Positions 1 to 12,288 of a stretch of 64,000 bases of DNA are shown piece by piece. Every line of letters begins with the position of its first letter. Position 1 is the first letter of the stretch. Source of the DNA: Rallus limicola (taxonomy: Eukaryota; Chordata; Aves; Gruiformes; Rallidae); the NCBI GenBank assembly GCA_022605955.1, contig JAKCOZ010000003.1:8999331-9063330 (forward strand), read 5' to 3'. The notes below the pieces were generated by a model. The model was not told where the DNA came from, ran no database searches, and saw only the letters and a list, made by a program, of their open reading frames with translations. Both the position numbers and the translations under genes were made by a program.

Positions 1-2
1 GT

Positions 3-584
3 GTGATTGCTGTGGCTTCTCCCCAGCAGAGAGCTGAGCACCATGCAGCCGCTCTCTCAAAGAGTGTTGGGTGAGAACTGAGAGGCAGGGCGGGGAAGGA
101 AAAGAAAACAAAAGCCCCAACCTTGCGTGTTGGGATAAGGACAGTTGACTGAGACAGCACAGAGAGAGAGAGATAATAGTAATAATAATAATAGGACTTC
201 ATAGCAAAATATACAAAACTGGTGATACACAAACACAGTTTCTCACTGAACTGCACAACTCAGGGCATAAAGCTTAAAGCCATCTCAAAGCTGGACTGTC
301 CCCCAAAACTGAGCTGTGTCCTCCTCTCCCCACAAGTCCCCCTTTACTCTGAGCATGACACAATTGTCATAGAATACCCTCTTTGGCCAGTTTGGGTTAC
401 CTGTCCAGGCTCCCTGGGTGCCCCCCCCCGCGTTCTCATTAGCAGGGCAGTGTAAGAACCTGAGAAGTCCCTGACTGCTTGGTAACAGCTAAGACACCTA
501 AAACACCCTAACTCCCAAGCTTGGCAATACATCAGCTTCTAGAAAGACAATTAACTCTATCCCAGCTGAAACCAGGACAGTGAT
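3..584 (-). mobile_element. Solo LTR, family B (ERVL-like), complete
   Basis: The LTR body is 8-579, read on the minus strand: it opens TGTCCTGGTTTCAGCTGGGA (reverse complement of 560-579) and closes ...CAGCA at 8. A perfect 5-bp target duplication GTGAT flanks it at 3-7 and 580-584, so this is a complete solo LTR of about 572 bp. A 5-bp duplication is typical of ERVL-class integration. It contains a TAA microsatellite. Relatives of the same LTR lie at 9501, 14076, 50104 and 52075. The short open frames inside it are meaningless. Confidence 0.85.
173..193. repeat. (TAA)n microsatellite
   Basis: About six TAA units inside the family-B LTR; a short simple repeat. Confidence 0.8.
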
Positions 585-1216
585 ACTTATTTCCCATGAT
601 CTTATATTTCTTACTACATATATTTAGAGAGAGAGGATATTAGGCTCAGTGGACCTTTTCTGATATTGAATGCCTGTTTATGTAGAATTAGTATGGAAAT
701 AACTTCTCCATACCTTCACTATAATCTGTCTTGAAGCAGTGAGGAAATAAGAGAAATCCTTTCAAAAACAACTGGTGAAGTTTATGCTTCTTTTGTTTCA
801 TGTACCCATAGCCTAAAGTTTTTACTCAACCTATGAATGTAGGCATTGACACTGCCATTTGTGAAAGGAGTCAGATAATAGTTACTCTTGCATGGAACTA
901 TGACTTGACAAAGAGAATGTTTCTGATAAAAATTATTTATACAATTTAACAGCTCAAATATAACATTTTCTTACTTCTTGCTGGTAAGTGGCTGTCAGTA
1001 TAAGTGGTTAATACACTAAATAAAATGATAATTCTGATCTTATTTTCATCTTAAACAGCTGGATTTCTATAAATCTAAGGAGGTAATTTTAATTTTGCAT
1101 AATTGAAAATGAAATTCTAAATCTCCATGAAAGAAAGTTCTCTATAAGTCAGTTTTCTCTATGCAAAAATAAAATTCATGAAGGCCAGTAATGTGTGAAT
1201 AGGTCCAAAGTGTGAT
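585..1216. other. Unique AT-rich sequence
   Basis: I see no gene, RNA or repeat here; plain AT-rich intergenic or intronic DNA. Confidence 0.6.
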
Positions 1217-1487
1217 TTGAGACCTCCAAGTCAGAGCACAGGACTGAGTACATTGTCCAGGTGCTTCTTGAGCTCAGTCAAGCTCAGTGCTGTGACCACT
1301 TCCTTGGGGACCCTGTTCCAGTGCTCAACCACCCTCTCAGTAATGAGCCTCTTCCTGACATCCAACTTAAACTTTCCCTGTCACAGCGTCATGCCATTCC
1401 CTTATGTTCTATCACTGGTTGCCAATGGGACCAGTGCCTGCCCCTTCACTCTGGTCAGGAAGCCATAGGCCACAACGAGGTCTCCCT
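1217..1487 (-). mobile_element. CR1 LINE fragment
   Basis: The plus strand reads as the reverse complement of a CR1 3' region, with the characteristic runs around 'tccaggtgcttcttgagctc', 'ccaccctctcagtaa' and 'catccaacttaaac'. Both the terminal tail and the 5' part are missing. The 83- and 108-codon frames here are by-products of this repeat. Confidence 0.85.
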
Positions 1488-2177
1488 GAATTTTTTAGCC
1501 AACATGCATTTAAGTCTTGTACTTGTTATGTATGTTCTTTTCCATGAGCAAATAGGGCACTCAAAGCCAGTTCATGTGATATTTTAAGTCCATCAGTATT
1601 TTTCCTGCATTTTTTTTGAAAACCCCCTACCAGCTTCTCAAAAATTAAGGTAAGCAGAAGAATTACAGAGGTAAATATTTATAAAAAAAAAAAAAATTAT
1701 AAAAAAAAATATTTATATAAAAAAAAATCATACCTGCTTTCTTAGCAAGAGACATTTTAGTTACAACTACTAATGATTCTCTATTTCTTTTAATCTTAAA
1801 ATAATCTTCTCATATTGTGTATGTTCTGAGTCAATCTAGTAGTTACAGATATCTGGGGGAAAAAAAATGTAACACACTCCCCTCACATCAGGGCGGAGAG
1901 CTGAAGGAACAAGTTTGCATATTTTTCATTCTGTGTAGAAAAACCAACATGTTTTTCTCCCTGCATTTTTTAAGCACTCATTGTGACTATGGTCTCAGGC
2001 AGCACTCCAGATTTTCCCTGCTTTCACGTCACTGTTTGAATCATCTAGTGTATAGCTGATGCAACTCTCTAGGTGCCTCATTGAAATAGAAAAAGTTGTC
2101 CTTGGGAAGATACAATGCATGGAGAGAAAACAAAAGTTTTATCCAAAATAGTTTTTTCATTCAGCCTTTCAATCATA
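1488..2177. other. Unique AT-rich sequence with A-runs
   Basis: No gene is seen. Stretches of A broken by TTTAT occur at about 1680-1728. The rest is unremarkable. Confidence 0.6.
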
Positions 2178-2182
2178 TAGGA

Positions 2183-3252
2183 TGTTATGGGTTTGTGTGG
2201 CAGCATTTTGGTAGTGGTGGTGGGGTTGCCAGGGTGGCTTTTTTGGGAAGGTGGTAGGATGGACATGCTGCTGGTCAAGGCTGAGGCAATCTGTGATGGT
2301 GCTGACACCTCTGTGGTAACATAGTTAAGAAGAAAAATACAGCCAGGAGGTGGATTTTTGCCACTGGAGAAAGGAGTGAGAAAGAGTGAGAAACTTTGTA
2401 GACATCAAGGCCACTGAAGAAGGAACTCCAGACACTAGATCAAAGATTGCACTGCAGCCCCTGGAGAAGATCATGGTGAAGCAGACTGTCCTCCTGCAGC
2501 ACATGGGAAATGACAGTGAGTAGATTCTGCCTGCAGCCTGTGGAGTACCCTACATTGGAGCAGGTGAAGAACCTGAAGGATTCTGTGACCTCATGGGAAG
2601 CCAGAGCTGGAGCCACCTCCTGGCAGGACCTACAGCCCATGGAAAGGGGAGGCCACACTGGTGCAGGTTTTCTGAGGGGACTTGTGACCCTTTGGGGGAT
2701 CCATGTTGGAGCAGTCTGTTCCTAAAAGTCTACATCCCTTGGAAGCCACCCAGAGGCATTCGTGAATAACTCATACCATGGGAAGGTCTCAATGTTGGAG
2801 AAGTTTATGGAAGACTGTCTCCTGTGAGAGCCATCCCCCATGCTGGAGTAGAGGGAGAGTGTGGAGAGTCCTCCCCTTGAGGAGGAAGAAGTAGCAGAGA
2901 CAATGTGTGCTGAATGGACTCCAACCCGCATTTCCTGTGCCCATGTACTGCTTGCGGGGAGGAGGGAGAGAAATAATGAATAAAGCTGATCTGAGGAAGA
3001 AGGGGGGAGTGACAGGAAGGGTTTTAAGATTTGGTTTAATTTCTCATTATCCTACCTTGTTTTGATTGGATAATAAATTAGATACCTTTTATTCCTTGGT
3101 CCATGATGGTAAATGCTGGATTAACCCTCCCTGTCCTTAACTTGACCAGTGAGCCTTTCATTATATATTTTCTGTCCTGCCCAGCTGAGGAGGGGTGGTG
3201 ATAGAGTGGCTTTGCTGGGCATCTGGTCTCCAGTCAGGGTCAGCCCTCCACA
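2183..3252 (+). mobile_element. Solo LTR, family A (long, ~1.07 kb)
   Basis: It starts TGTTATGGGTTTGTGTGGCA at 2183 and ends CCCTCCACA at 3252, collinear with the copies at 15059, 39274 and 44432. A polyadenylation signal AATAAA is at 3072-3077, about 175 bp before the end, as in the two other plus-strand copies. The flanks TAGGA (2178-2182) and TGGGG (3253-3257) agree at 3 of 5 positions, a decayed duplication at best. No internal retroviral sequence follows, so I call it a solo LTR. Confidence 0.75.
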
Positions 3253-5664
3253 TGGGGTTTCTAGCAGTAGCACAAAAAAAAGAGAAAACAGTGAAGGCCA
3301 ATGTTTTCCACTGATGTAGAAAGAGCTGTCTACAATATGCAATTGTGATGGTTCTCACTGCTTTTGACTGTCAAGTAATGCTGTCTACAATGGTGGCAAT
3401 AAGGTTAATCTACCTGTGTGAAGTAATAGAGTTCAGAAATCATGTAATTCAATTTCATTAATTTCCTGATTAATTCTAAGAAAAGAGAAAAGTTTGCACT
3501 ATTTCAAGCATTGCAGACAACAGGAGAAAAACCTCAACTTTCAATACATCAATATAGGAATAGCCAGGATCTAGAATTCAAAGGAGACTGCCTTTAAAGA
3601 GGAGATGATTTAGGTACTGAAATTTAGTCTGAGCCTTTTTCATTTAGACACATAGTATTTTTAATAGCTCATCCCTTACACAATGTTAAACTAATTGCTT
3701 AAATAATTTATTGAAATAAGCAACTTTGCCTGTAATATGTTGATGAAATAATGGAAGCCAACAGAAATGTTTTTCTCTGAGCACAATCTATTTTCGTTTT
3801 TCGTATATTTAGTTTTCCACTATCTCCTTCATTAAATTTCTGAGGAAAGCAGATTTTCTTTAATCCTATTGGCAAATGTCTGAGCTCTCCAAGGATATTT
3901 TGTCAGCTGTCCAAATTTAATTTGTATCTAAGATAACCCAGCTAGCTGGAAACTAGCTTTTCCTTGTTTCCAATGCATAGCAAAAGAAGTATATAGTAGT
4001 TAAATTTTAATAAGAACATTAAATATGGTCTCACTAATATTGCTATGGGAAAAGAAAGAAAAGGTTGCTTTGGGTTAAAAGAAATCTGTGGGAAGTTTAA
4101 TGGAGAAAAAAAAAGTCATGTTACAGTTACTCCTATTTGTCCTATCAAAATTTTTTCTTGATGATAATGTCTGCATTCATGGACGTATTTGGATTTTAGA
4201 CCATGTGACAGTGAAGTAGACAACAGAATGCCCTGAATGCAGATGTCTGTCAAAAACTGATGATGCATACACAAAAGTAAAATCTGATAAAGTCACATTA
4301 TAAAATATCTAATTTACAGTCATGATCAAATCAATACCCAACCTTAGCGAAATCCCATTAGGATGACAGTAAAGATTTTTAGAATGACAAACAAGCCGTA
4401 TATGAAAAGATTTTGGTGGTCCTCTGGTTGACCTATTTACCTGCTAGATAAACATAAGTATCTAAAACTAAACAAAAAATCATTTCCTATTATTTTGTAT
4501 GTAACACCTAACGTCCATTTTCTCTAGGCTATGGAAAAAGACTGTGGTCTTTCTCTTTTGTAAGTGCACAAGCAATTTTAGCTTTGGAATGCTTTCATAT
4601 GTGAATACGTACCCCCTAGTTACCAATAAGCATGACATTGCCTAAAACTGTAACTTGAATTGTTACACAGTAACACCACATCTTTTTCAACAATTGGTCT
4701 TGTCACTTTCCACCCTAGCACTTACAACCCACATGTGATTTTACAGTTCCACTTTTGCATAAGTTTTTGAAAAATGAATGGCAAGGGCAGGATGAAAAAT
4801 AAATAAAAATAGACCAAGACATACAAAAAAATCTCACCATATTCCTATGTAAAAATAAAACTATTTCTGAATACTGCTGCAACTGAAGCACCCTTCCAGA
4901 TATCCCATCCATTTTAATTTTCAGCACCGCTCACCTTCACATCTCAGAAACAATTAAAAACACTGCAAGTTATATCAACATTATCAGTTACGCATTTCAG
5001 ACCTGTTTTAGATGCAGCTTTATCCATGATATTTTTTTAATCTCAACTCCATGTGCCATTTATAATTTCCTTTAAGATAATATAAAAATTGTCGCTCAAA
5101 ATGTTCCTCTCAGTCCTATTCCTACAGACATCCTTGGCAATACTGGCATTGAAAATCTTGTTTTTAACCGTCAAGTCTCTTCACCCTCATCTTCATTCCT
5201 TCTCACAATCTGCTCTTCCACTTTAGTTCTTAGTCCCCTTCTTCTAATACTCCCTGGGTTCTAATTGTTACTACATCTTCATGTGTGACATGAGACTTCA
5301 TGCCATAAAGCATGGCCACTGTTAATAAGGTACTTTCTAAAATCAAAAATTAAAAATACTTATTTCATTCTTCCAGAAGCAGACCAAGCTCATCACCTGA
5401 AAATCATTTGTACCGTACACATCTTTTCAGAGTAGCATAATTAATACAGGATTTGTTTCACACACTCAAGCAGTAACTCCAAAACCTGCCAGGTTTGAGA
5501 CTATCTGTGACTTCTCAGTAAGAAGATAATAATTCATGAGAAAAAAAAAAAAAAAATCAATAAATGTCACACCTACTCCTATCTATTGAAGTGGCTTCAG
5601 AGAAGATGGAAGAAAGTGTAGAATGAGCAATCATGAAGTTAAATCATCACACTGGACCATTTGA

Positions 5665-5730
5665 TCTGACTTTGGGTGGACAAGATAGTATCCAGAGGTC
5701 TTGAACTTCACTGTCCTTGATGAAAGTTGC
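5665..5730 (+). mobile_element. Possible CR1 3'-tail chip
   Basis: The stretch resembles the last 60 bp of CR1 (a 'gtggacaagata...ccagaggtct' core followed by a degraded tail). It is short and diverged, so the call is weak. Confidence 0.35.
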
Positions 5731-6733
5731 CAATCTAAAAAAGAAAATGGATTTAATAAATGAATTTATTCAGTGAAATTTGATAATATTTGTATATCTG
5801 TTAAGTGCTTCAGCTTGGGTATGCCCTCATGTACTTAACATTTTTTCTAACATTTGAAAGGGACATTTTTTCTTCTGAAATAAAGAAAAATATACTGAAA
5901 ATTTCCCCCAAATCATACGTACAAAACTTATGAATGCTAAAACTGTTACTGTCACAGATTTGAAGATTCTGCCAACTCATACAGGGTATTGAACTCTTAC
6001 CTTTTTTTAAATACTATTGAGAAGTTTCAATATAATAATTCAATTGTAAAAATTTGTAATCCCATATCTTTCATTACCACTTTAATTGTTTTTCTTCTGA
6101 GTCTGAAGGAGAAGGTATATTTATATTTAAGCTGGAAGAAAGAAGTGTATTATGCAAAACCTGATTAATTTATCTGTTTTAAAACTAGAAATTCTTAGGG
6201 ACATGAACAATGAAATGCAGAATTTGTGCATTTCTTTGTTGAGGGTTTCTCATCTGCCTACAGAGATGCATAGCCATGATGTGAGCTTGGATTTCAAACT
6301 AACAGGCAGGAAGTTTGGATTGGCACCTTACTAAATTAAGTTCTTACTTAAGAATCTGCAGAAGCAGATCATTTCCAGAAATTACTTGTGTAATGCTTTC
6401 TTTAGCCTATTGTATTTCTCCAGTCCTGAAATCATGATTAACTGTCTGTCTTGCCAACATGTGTATGTCTCAGCATGTAATTTAGACAAAAATGAACAGT
6501 CTAAATGTCTCAAAGGAGTTGTTTTTGCCATACCATCACCACATTCAAGCATACGGTGTAGGTGCTTTTTTTTTAGCCTAAAGACAGAAAAGCCTGAATT
6601 CAGTGTCCACTGCAGAACACTATAGAAATATAGATGATGCAATGTCTAAATATAATAAGCTACATATAATTTGCATATAAAGATACATAAATATACATAT
6701 ATAATGTAAAAATATATAATATATATTAATAAC

Positions 6734-6769
6734 AACATGTCCAATATATATAATAAAAACATGTCCAAT
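6734..6769. repeat. Short direct repeat
   Basis: AACATGTCCAAT occurs at 6734-6745 and again at 6758-6769, 24 bp apart, within TA-rich DNA. It looks like a small tandem duplication. Confidence 0.7.
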
Positions 6770-8071
6770 TCCGCTAGAATAAGGAAGATTCTTCATTTAT
6801 AATGAAGGGTGCCATTTGTCTCACTGATACTGGTTACATGATTATGTGTCCTATAATTCAAACTCGTAATGCTGAGTAAAATAAAGATCAGAGGAAGGAA
6901 AAGACTGAACTAGATCTTCAGTGATAAAGTCAGGAAAAAACAAGGATAGACATCTTAAAAACTTACATTGCTTCAGAAACACTGGTCATAGGAGAAAGTC
7001 TGGGTTGCTAAATTTGTAGTGTAGCTTGTCAGGGAAGCTGAAAGTGGAACTAAAATGCCAAGAGCAGTGGGAATACTACCAGACATAACTTTGCTTAAAA
7101 TGTATCACTTGTAAAGTGTTTGTTTTCCAATTTGACTCAAAACAAAAAGGGCATTGAATTTCTTTCCACTTGGAATCAACTTTTTAAAAATCAAAATTAC
7201 TCTAACAAGTAACAGAATTTCCATCCAGACATTATGAAGATGTTACTGTCAAAGGTTTTTGGTGACAAACCAACTATTCATATTCAGCAAGATCTCTTGA
7301 TATTACCGCTCATGCTATTTAACATGATTTTGTTTGGCTGGCAGTCATCAGGGACTTCCAATCTTTAATAGTAATTTTTCCTTTTTTCATGCTGCTTTAA
7401 CTACAGGTTCTCTGTCCAATTTTATGGAACCTTTTTATATCAATTTTTATTCCATCCTCTTTGCAAAAAACCTTCTGATGCATTTTTGAATAATAGAAAA
7501 GTGTTGCTGTCTGGAAGGAAATTACATTTCCACACACAATTTAAAAGATTTTCTTGCTTCCAAGAAATACACCAAAGGTAAAATACTAGAAGATTGTGGC
7601 ATTCATCTATGCATGGAAATTGACAGGATTTGTGGTTTATTAAAAAGCAAAATAAAATGGAGGAACAGCTAAAATGACATCAGCTATTTATGTGGCAAAT
7701 ACTAAAGCTGTAAATAATCATTTCTTCACAAATGAGCTCAAAAGTGTGTGGGAATTGCATCTAAGAGGTTAAAAGCGCTGGTGCCTGCTATCCCTTATAC
7801 AAACACTGTGGTTGGAGATCTGCAAGGTTGGTGTGAGAAGCAGCCAAAGGAGGGAGACATGGCATAAAGACAGGCCAGTTTTGGTTAGAGACTGAGAAAT
7901 AAATGTATAGATGCTTTCCACACAGAACATTGAAGACCACAGTTCCAAGAGTAAGACATTTTGCTTCCTTAACTGTAAAATAAATATTGACACCCTGAAA
8001 TGTGTTAATGAGCAAAAAGGAGTACATACTTAACATTTATGACTCCAATATTTCACTCTCCACACAAATCA

Positions 8072-8429
8072 TGTTATACATCACACCTGAGAGGGAACAG
8101 CTAGAACTGGGGTCTAAAGGCAAGTGAGGAATTACCTCTAGGGTGGAAAAGAAGAAGCCGAAGACCTCGAAGATGCAATCGACAGGCTGTGCTCCTTTTC
8201 CTTCTCCCAAGATAAGGACACCTTCTTGGTAAGCACTGCGATTTCACCTTTTTGGCGAGAATACTCAGGACAGTATTTTGCTGGCATTATAATCATATAT
8301 TAGTACTATGCTGTAAGTGCATTTTTCAATGACAATTCTGAACTCTTGCTATCTGTCACTTCAATAAACTTTCTATTAGTTTCGAATTTGCCAAACTCTC
8401 TCAGTTGAAGTCATTCAGAGGCTCTGACA
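8072..8429 (+). other. LTR-like or terminal-exon-like island
   Basis: This block is less AT-rich than its surroundings. It opens TGTTATACATCACACC and ends GGCTCTGACA, the TG...CA form of an LTR. A polyadenylation signal AATAAA lies at 8363-8368. It also has exon-like signals: an AG at 8139-8140, an open frame from 8141 to the TAG at about 8303, and a good splice-donor match (TTG|GTAAGC) at 8228/8229. No target duplication is seen (AATCA versus GCAAA). I favour a diverged solo LTR over a host exon, but cannot decide. Confidence 0.35.
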
Positions 8430-8711
8430 GCAAATATTGACTCTGAGATATGTATTTATACACTCACACACATATAAATTTATGTATATAGTCCTTAAAC
8501 ATAAACCAAAGATCAAGCCTGGGACTAAGATTGGACCTGGTCACACCTGGACTCTTCTCTGAGGAGGTGTTTAGAAAGCAGTAGAGTCCTTTCTGAACTT
8601 TGTGACTCAACAGGAGGGCCTTCCTCAGCCACACATCAGACTTTTACCATTTACATGGCAGACAGGGAAACAATAACACCATACTTTTGACTGCATACTC
8701 ATCAAAGGAGT
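8430..8711. other. Unassigned sequence
   Basis: A somewhat GC-richer patch at about 8515-8660 ('gggactaagattggacctgg') is not a CR1 or LTR that I recognise. The rest is AT-rich. Confidence 0.4.
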
Positions 8712-8866
8712 ATCATAGAATCATAGATTGTATTAGGCTGGAAGGGACCTTTAAAAGTCACCTAGTCCATCCCCCTGCAGTAAGCAGGGACACCTTTAAC
8801 TGGAACAGATTGCTCAGATCTTCATCAAGCCTGACCTTGAATGTCTCCAATATACATATTGAATAC
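8712..8866 (-). mobile_element. CR1 LINE 3' end
   Basis: Begins ATCATAGAATCATAGATTG, the reverse complement of the CR1 terminal repeat, followed by the 'ggctggaagggaccttt' and 'tcaagcctgaccttgaatg' blocks. It is truncated at the 5' end after about 155 bp. Confidence 0.9.
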
Positions 8867-9500
8867 ATACTTGATCTACCCTAAGGTAGTAAATTTAACT
8901 CTTTGTAGAGATCTACCTCTTTCCATACTCCCTTAGGTTAAAATAGGCACCGCAAAACAAAAGAATTAATAAGCCACTTACAGAGAATATTCAAACCATA
9001 TTTTGAAATAGAAAGCAAAATTATCAAAAATGAAACAACGCCATATACAGACAGTGTTCAAAGGCAAAAATAACACGTTAACCAAACTGAAAATAGAAAA
9101 TAGAAGACAAATGAGGTAAAACTAGAGAAAAAGCATCTAAAAAAAATTAGGGGGAAGTAGAATAAACAACGATCTGTGATTTGTCATAGAAATCACATGG
9201 AGAGCTCAGAGATCAAATTAAGCAGTTGATTCCCTAAGTAAAGATACAAGATATGGATTTATCATATGAATTAATTGACTAGAGATGTAGGAAAACATCA
9301 CATTAAGAGCAACATTATGAACAAATTATTTAAGGAAGAGCAAAGAAATATGGAAGAAACAAGTTTAAAATAATTTAGTCATATCCTCACATGCAAAAGG
9401 ATTATAGTAGTGAGTATCAAGGTTGAAATAAAATGGTGTTGATGTCTGAATTCAAAGATTTAAATAGAGAAGGGAATCCTGTAAAGTAGAAGTACCAATT
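8867..9500. other. Unique AT-rich sequence
   Basis: Very A-rich on the plus strand; no gene or repeat recognised. Confidence 0.6.
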
Positions 9501-10058
9501 TTCTGGTTTAACCCCATCTGGTAACTAAACACCATTCAACCACACGTTCACCCTGATGGTCATGGGGAGGAGAATGGAAAAAATCCCCCATGATTAGAAA
9601 TAATGATGGTTAAAGCAAAATCCGCATACACAACCTAAGCAAGCCAAGGAATTAATTCCCTACTGCCCATGGGGAGACAGGTATTTCAGACATCCCCAGC
9701 AAAGCAGGTATCCATCCCACCTTGGAGGATAAATACCATCACTCCAAATGCACACACACACACATAAACATACCCTTTCCTCCTTATTCCTCAAGTTTTA
9801 TATACTGATGTTGATGTTGTATGGTCTGGGATATCCCTGTGGTCAGTTGGGGTCAGCTGTCCCAGATGTGTCCCAACATCTTGTGCACTCCCAGCCCACT
9901 CTCTGGTGGGGTGGGATAAGAAACAGAAAAGTCCTTGGCTCTGTGTAAACACTGTTCAGCTGTAACAAAAACATCTATATTAATCAAGACTGTCTTCACC
10001 AAAACTCCAACCATAACCCCACACCTGCTGCCATGAAGAAAACCAGCCAAAGCCAGCA
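9501..10058 (-). mobile_element. Solo LTR, family B (ERVL-like), decayed
   Basis: The left end 'ctggtttaaccccatctgg' and the right end 'ccagccaaagccagca' match both ends of the copies at 8-579 and 50104-50689. The middle shares the 'tcagctgtcccagatgtgtccc' and 'agaaacagaaaagtccttgg' blocks with the 50104 copy. No target duplication is visible. It contains a (CA)7 run. Confidence 0.8.
9751..9764. repeat. (CA)7 microsatellite
   Basis: Seven CA units inside the LTR. Confidence 0.85.
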
Positions 10059-11452
10059 GAAACAAAAAATATGGATTCTTAAAAATTAGGAAGAACTCTT
10101 TTACTTATCTTTGTTTGGGGTAGAGGGGAGAAGGTTGGAGGAATAAACAAATCAGAGAAATCATTTTTAAGTAAGCTGAAACGGACAAACAGAAGGAATG
10201 CTATATACTGCCAATACAGAGAGTCCTATCCTGAGCTGACAATGTCTTCCTCCAGCAGACAATTAAAGTGCACAGGAAAATTATTTTCTTTCAACAATCA
10301 AGTAACATATAGGTCACCAGACCAGATTGATTATATTAAATAGTGACTTAGTATTTCAAGTAGTATTAACTCCATTTTGGCATGAAGCATTTCTGAGGAA
10401 AATGTTTCTTTGAACATCCATATATACCTTGAGTGAATGGCTTGATGTTGGAAAAAATCATATTACAGACACTATGCAAAACTCAGAAGTAGAAATAACA
10501 TTTACCTTCAGAGAAGATGGCAAGATTCTCTCACTTTATTTCTCCTGTATTTAAAGAGTCATTTCTACCTATGTGCAGGCACTGAAAAAAGGCACCGTGT
10601 GTCCAAGAAAATGCAATATATATTAGAGTAGGTTGACCTTAGCTGGCCACCAGGGCCCCTGCAAAGGCATTATTTCTTTTCGTGCAGCAGGATTTCCTGG
10701 CCCATAGAGAAGGTCCCTGCTTATAGTTATCTATGAAACACCACACTGAAAAGACTATTGCAATTATAGCTATTGCATTAGCTAGGACCATACCTGTGGT
10801 GCCATGTGCTTGGAAATGTGTAATGGATGTAAAATCATAGTGCAAATCCCAGTGCTAACAGGGTGATCTGAATAAAAATGCTACCAGGGTGGAGGTAAAC
10901 ACACAGATTTCCTCAGAGTACTCTACCACAGTACTTAGATCAGCAGCTGAAGATGCTTTACTAGAGTCAATGGTGATTTTAAAGGCACTTGCCCTGTAAC
11001 TATTTATTTTAAAGTCTTTACAATAAACAGTTGCTACACAACAGATTGAAATGGATAGGTTAAATTCTACTGTAGGGCTTTTTAACAGTTTTTAAGGCCT
11101 TCCTATGTTCCTGTTCCCACACATCTCAAATCTTTGTTCACAAATATTGTGCTGAGAGCACAACTGTTCTACATGTATATATGTTGGGATGCATGCAGGG
11201 GCAAAAACCACCACACAGCCGTGTATGGAGAAAAATGAAAACACCATCCAGGAGTGCAGCTGAACAAGGTCAGCACAACAGCTTTGACTGCCATGCCAAT
11301 GGGCTGAAATCTTATCAAAAGTCTGGGAGGGCATAATCAGTTCCTCAGCACTGGAATGGAGTCTACTTTCCACAGGCTTCTGCTTTTGAGATTTCAGTGA
11401 CCGTTTCAAAGCTTGGTTTTAGAGCAATAATTGCACAAGGCTTTAATAAAGC
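10059..11452. other. Unassigned sequence, one TM-bearing frame
   Basis: No gene is supported. The minus strand at 10639-10845 has a 68-codon frame with a hydrophobic stretch of about 20 residues (codons 19-38) followed by basic residues. It has no family match and no flanking coding sequence, so I do not call it a gene. A 105-codon minus frame at 11092-11409 also looks random. Confidence 0.5.
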
Positions 11453-12288
11453 AGATTCTTGACAGGCTGGAGAGATGGGCCCATAAGAACTGCATGAAGT
11501 TCAATAAGGCCAAGTCCTAGGTCCTGCATGTGGGTCAGTGCAATCCCAAACACAAATACAGGCTACGTGGAGAATTGGTTTGTAACAGCCCTGAGGAGAA
11601 GGACTTAGGGGTGCTGACCTATGGTAGCAAGCTCAACATGAGCCAGCAGTGTGTGCTAGCAGCTCAGAAGGCCAACTGTGTCCTGGTCTGCAACAAGAAC
11701 AGTGTGGCCAGTAGGTCAAGGGAAGTGATTCTCCGTCTCCATTGTGCTCTTGTGAGGCCTCACCTGGGCTACTATGCCCAGCTCTGGGTTCCCCAGCACA
11801 GGAAAGACGTAGATCTGTTGGAATGAGTCCAGAGGAGGGCCACAAGGATGATGGGGGGCTAGAGCACATCTCCTGGGAAGACAGGCTAAGAGGGTTGGGC
11901 TAGTTCAGCTTGGAGAAAAGGCTCGGGGAGACCTAATTATAGTGCACCAATACTTAAAGGGATCCTACTAGAAAGTGGGAGAAGGACTATGCACCAGAGA
12001 GTGTAGTGATAGGACAAGGGGTAATGGCTTAAAACTGAAAGAGGACAGGTTTAGGTTAGACTTTAGGAAGAAATTCTTTACTGTGAGGGTGGTGAGGCAC
12101 TGGAACAGGTTGTGTAGAGAGGCTGTGGAAGCCCCATGCCTGGAGGTGTTTAAGGCCAGGTTGGATGGGTCTTTGAGCAACTTGGTCTTGTGAAGGTATC
12201 TTTGTCCATGGCAGAGGGGTTGGAACTAGATGATGTCTGAGGTCCTTTCCAACCAAAGCATTTTATGATTCTATGATTCTCCGATTCT
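11453..12288 (+). mobile_element. CR1 LINE 3' part (836 bp)
   Basis: Starts in the region encoding the C-terminal half of CR1 ORF2 ('acaggctggagagatgggcc', 'atgagccagcagtgtgtgct') and runs to the complete tail ending GATTCTATGATTCTCCGATTCT. The frame is broken: conceptual products at 11530-11826 and 11975-12193 are pieces of the same protein in different frames. It is a dead 5'-truncated copy. Confidence 0.93.

Larger units (their letters stand above)
3258..8071. other. Long unique AT-rich stretch
   Basis: About 4.8 kb without a supported gene. It contains a probable CR1 tail chip near 5665-5730, an A-run at 5541-5556, and a TA-rich patch at 6640-6760 with a 12-bp direct repeat. The short frames (60-86 codons) overlap on opposite strands and show no family features. 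Confidence 0.6.

Noticed and set aside
8687..8884. 65-codon frame over the CR1 tail
   Set aside because: Translation of a CR1 3' end; not a gene.
10630..10720. Start of a further family-A LTR on the minus strand ('gttgaccttagctggccaccagggc')
   Set aside because: About 30 bp are suggestive, but no further collinear LTR sequence or opposite end follows.
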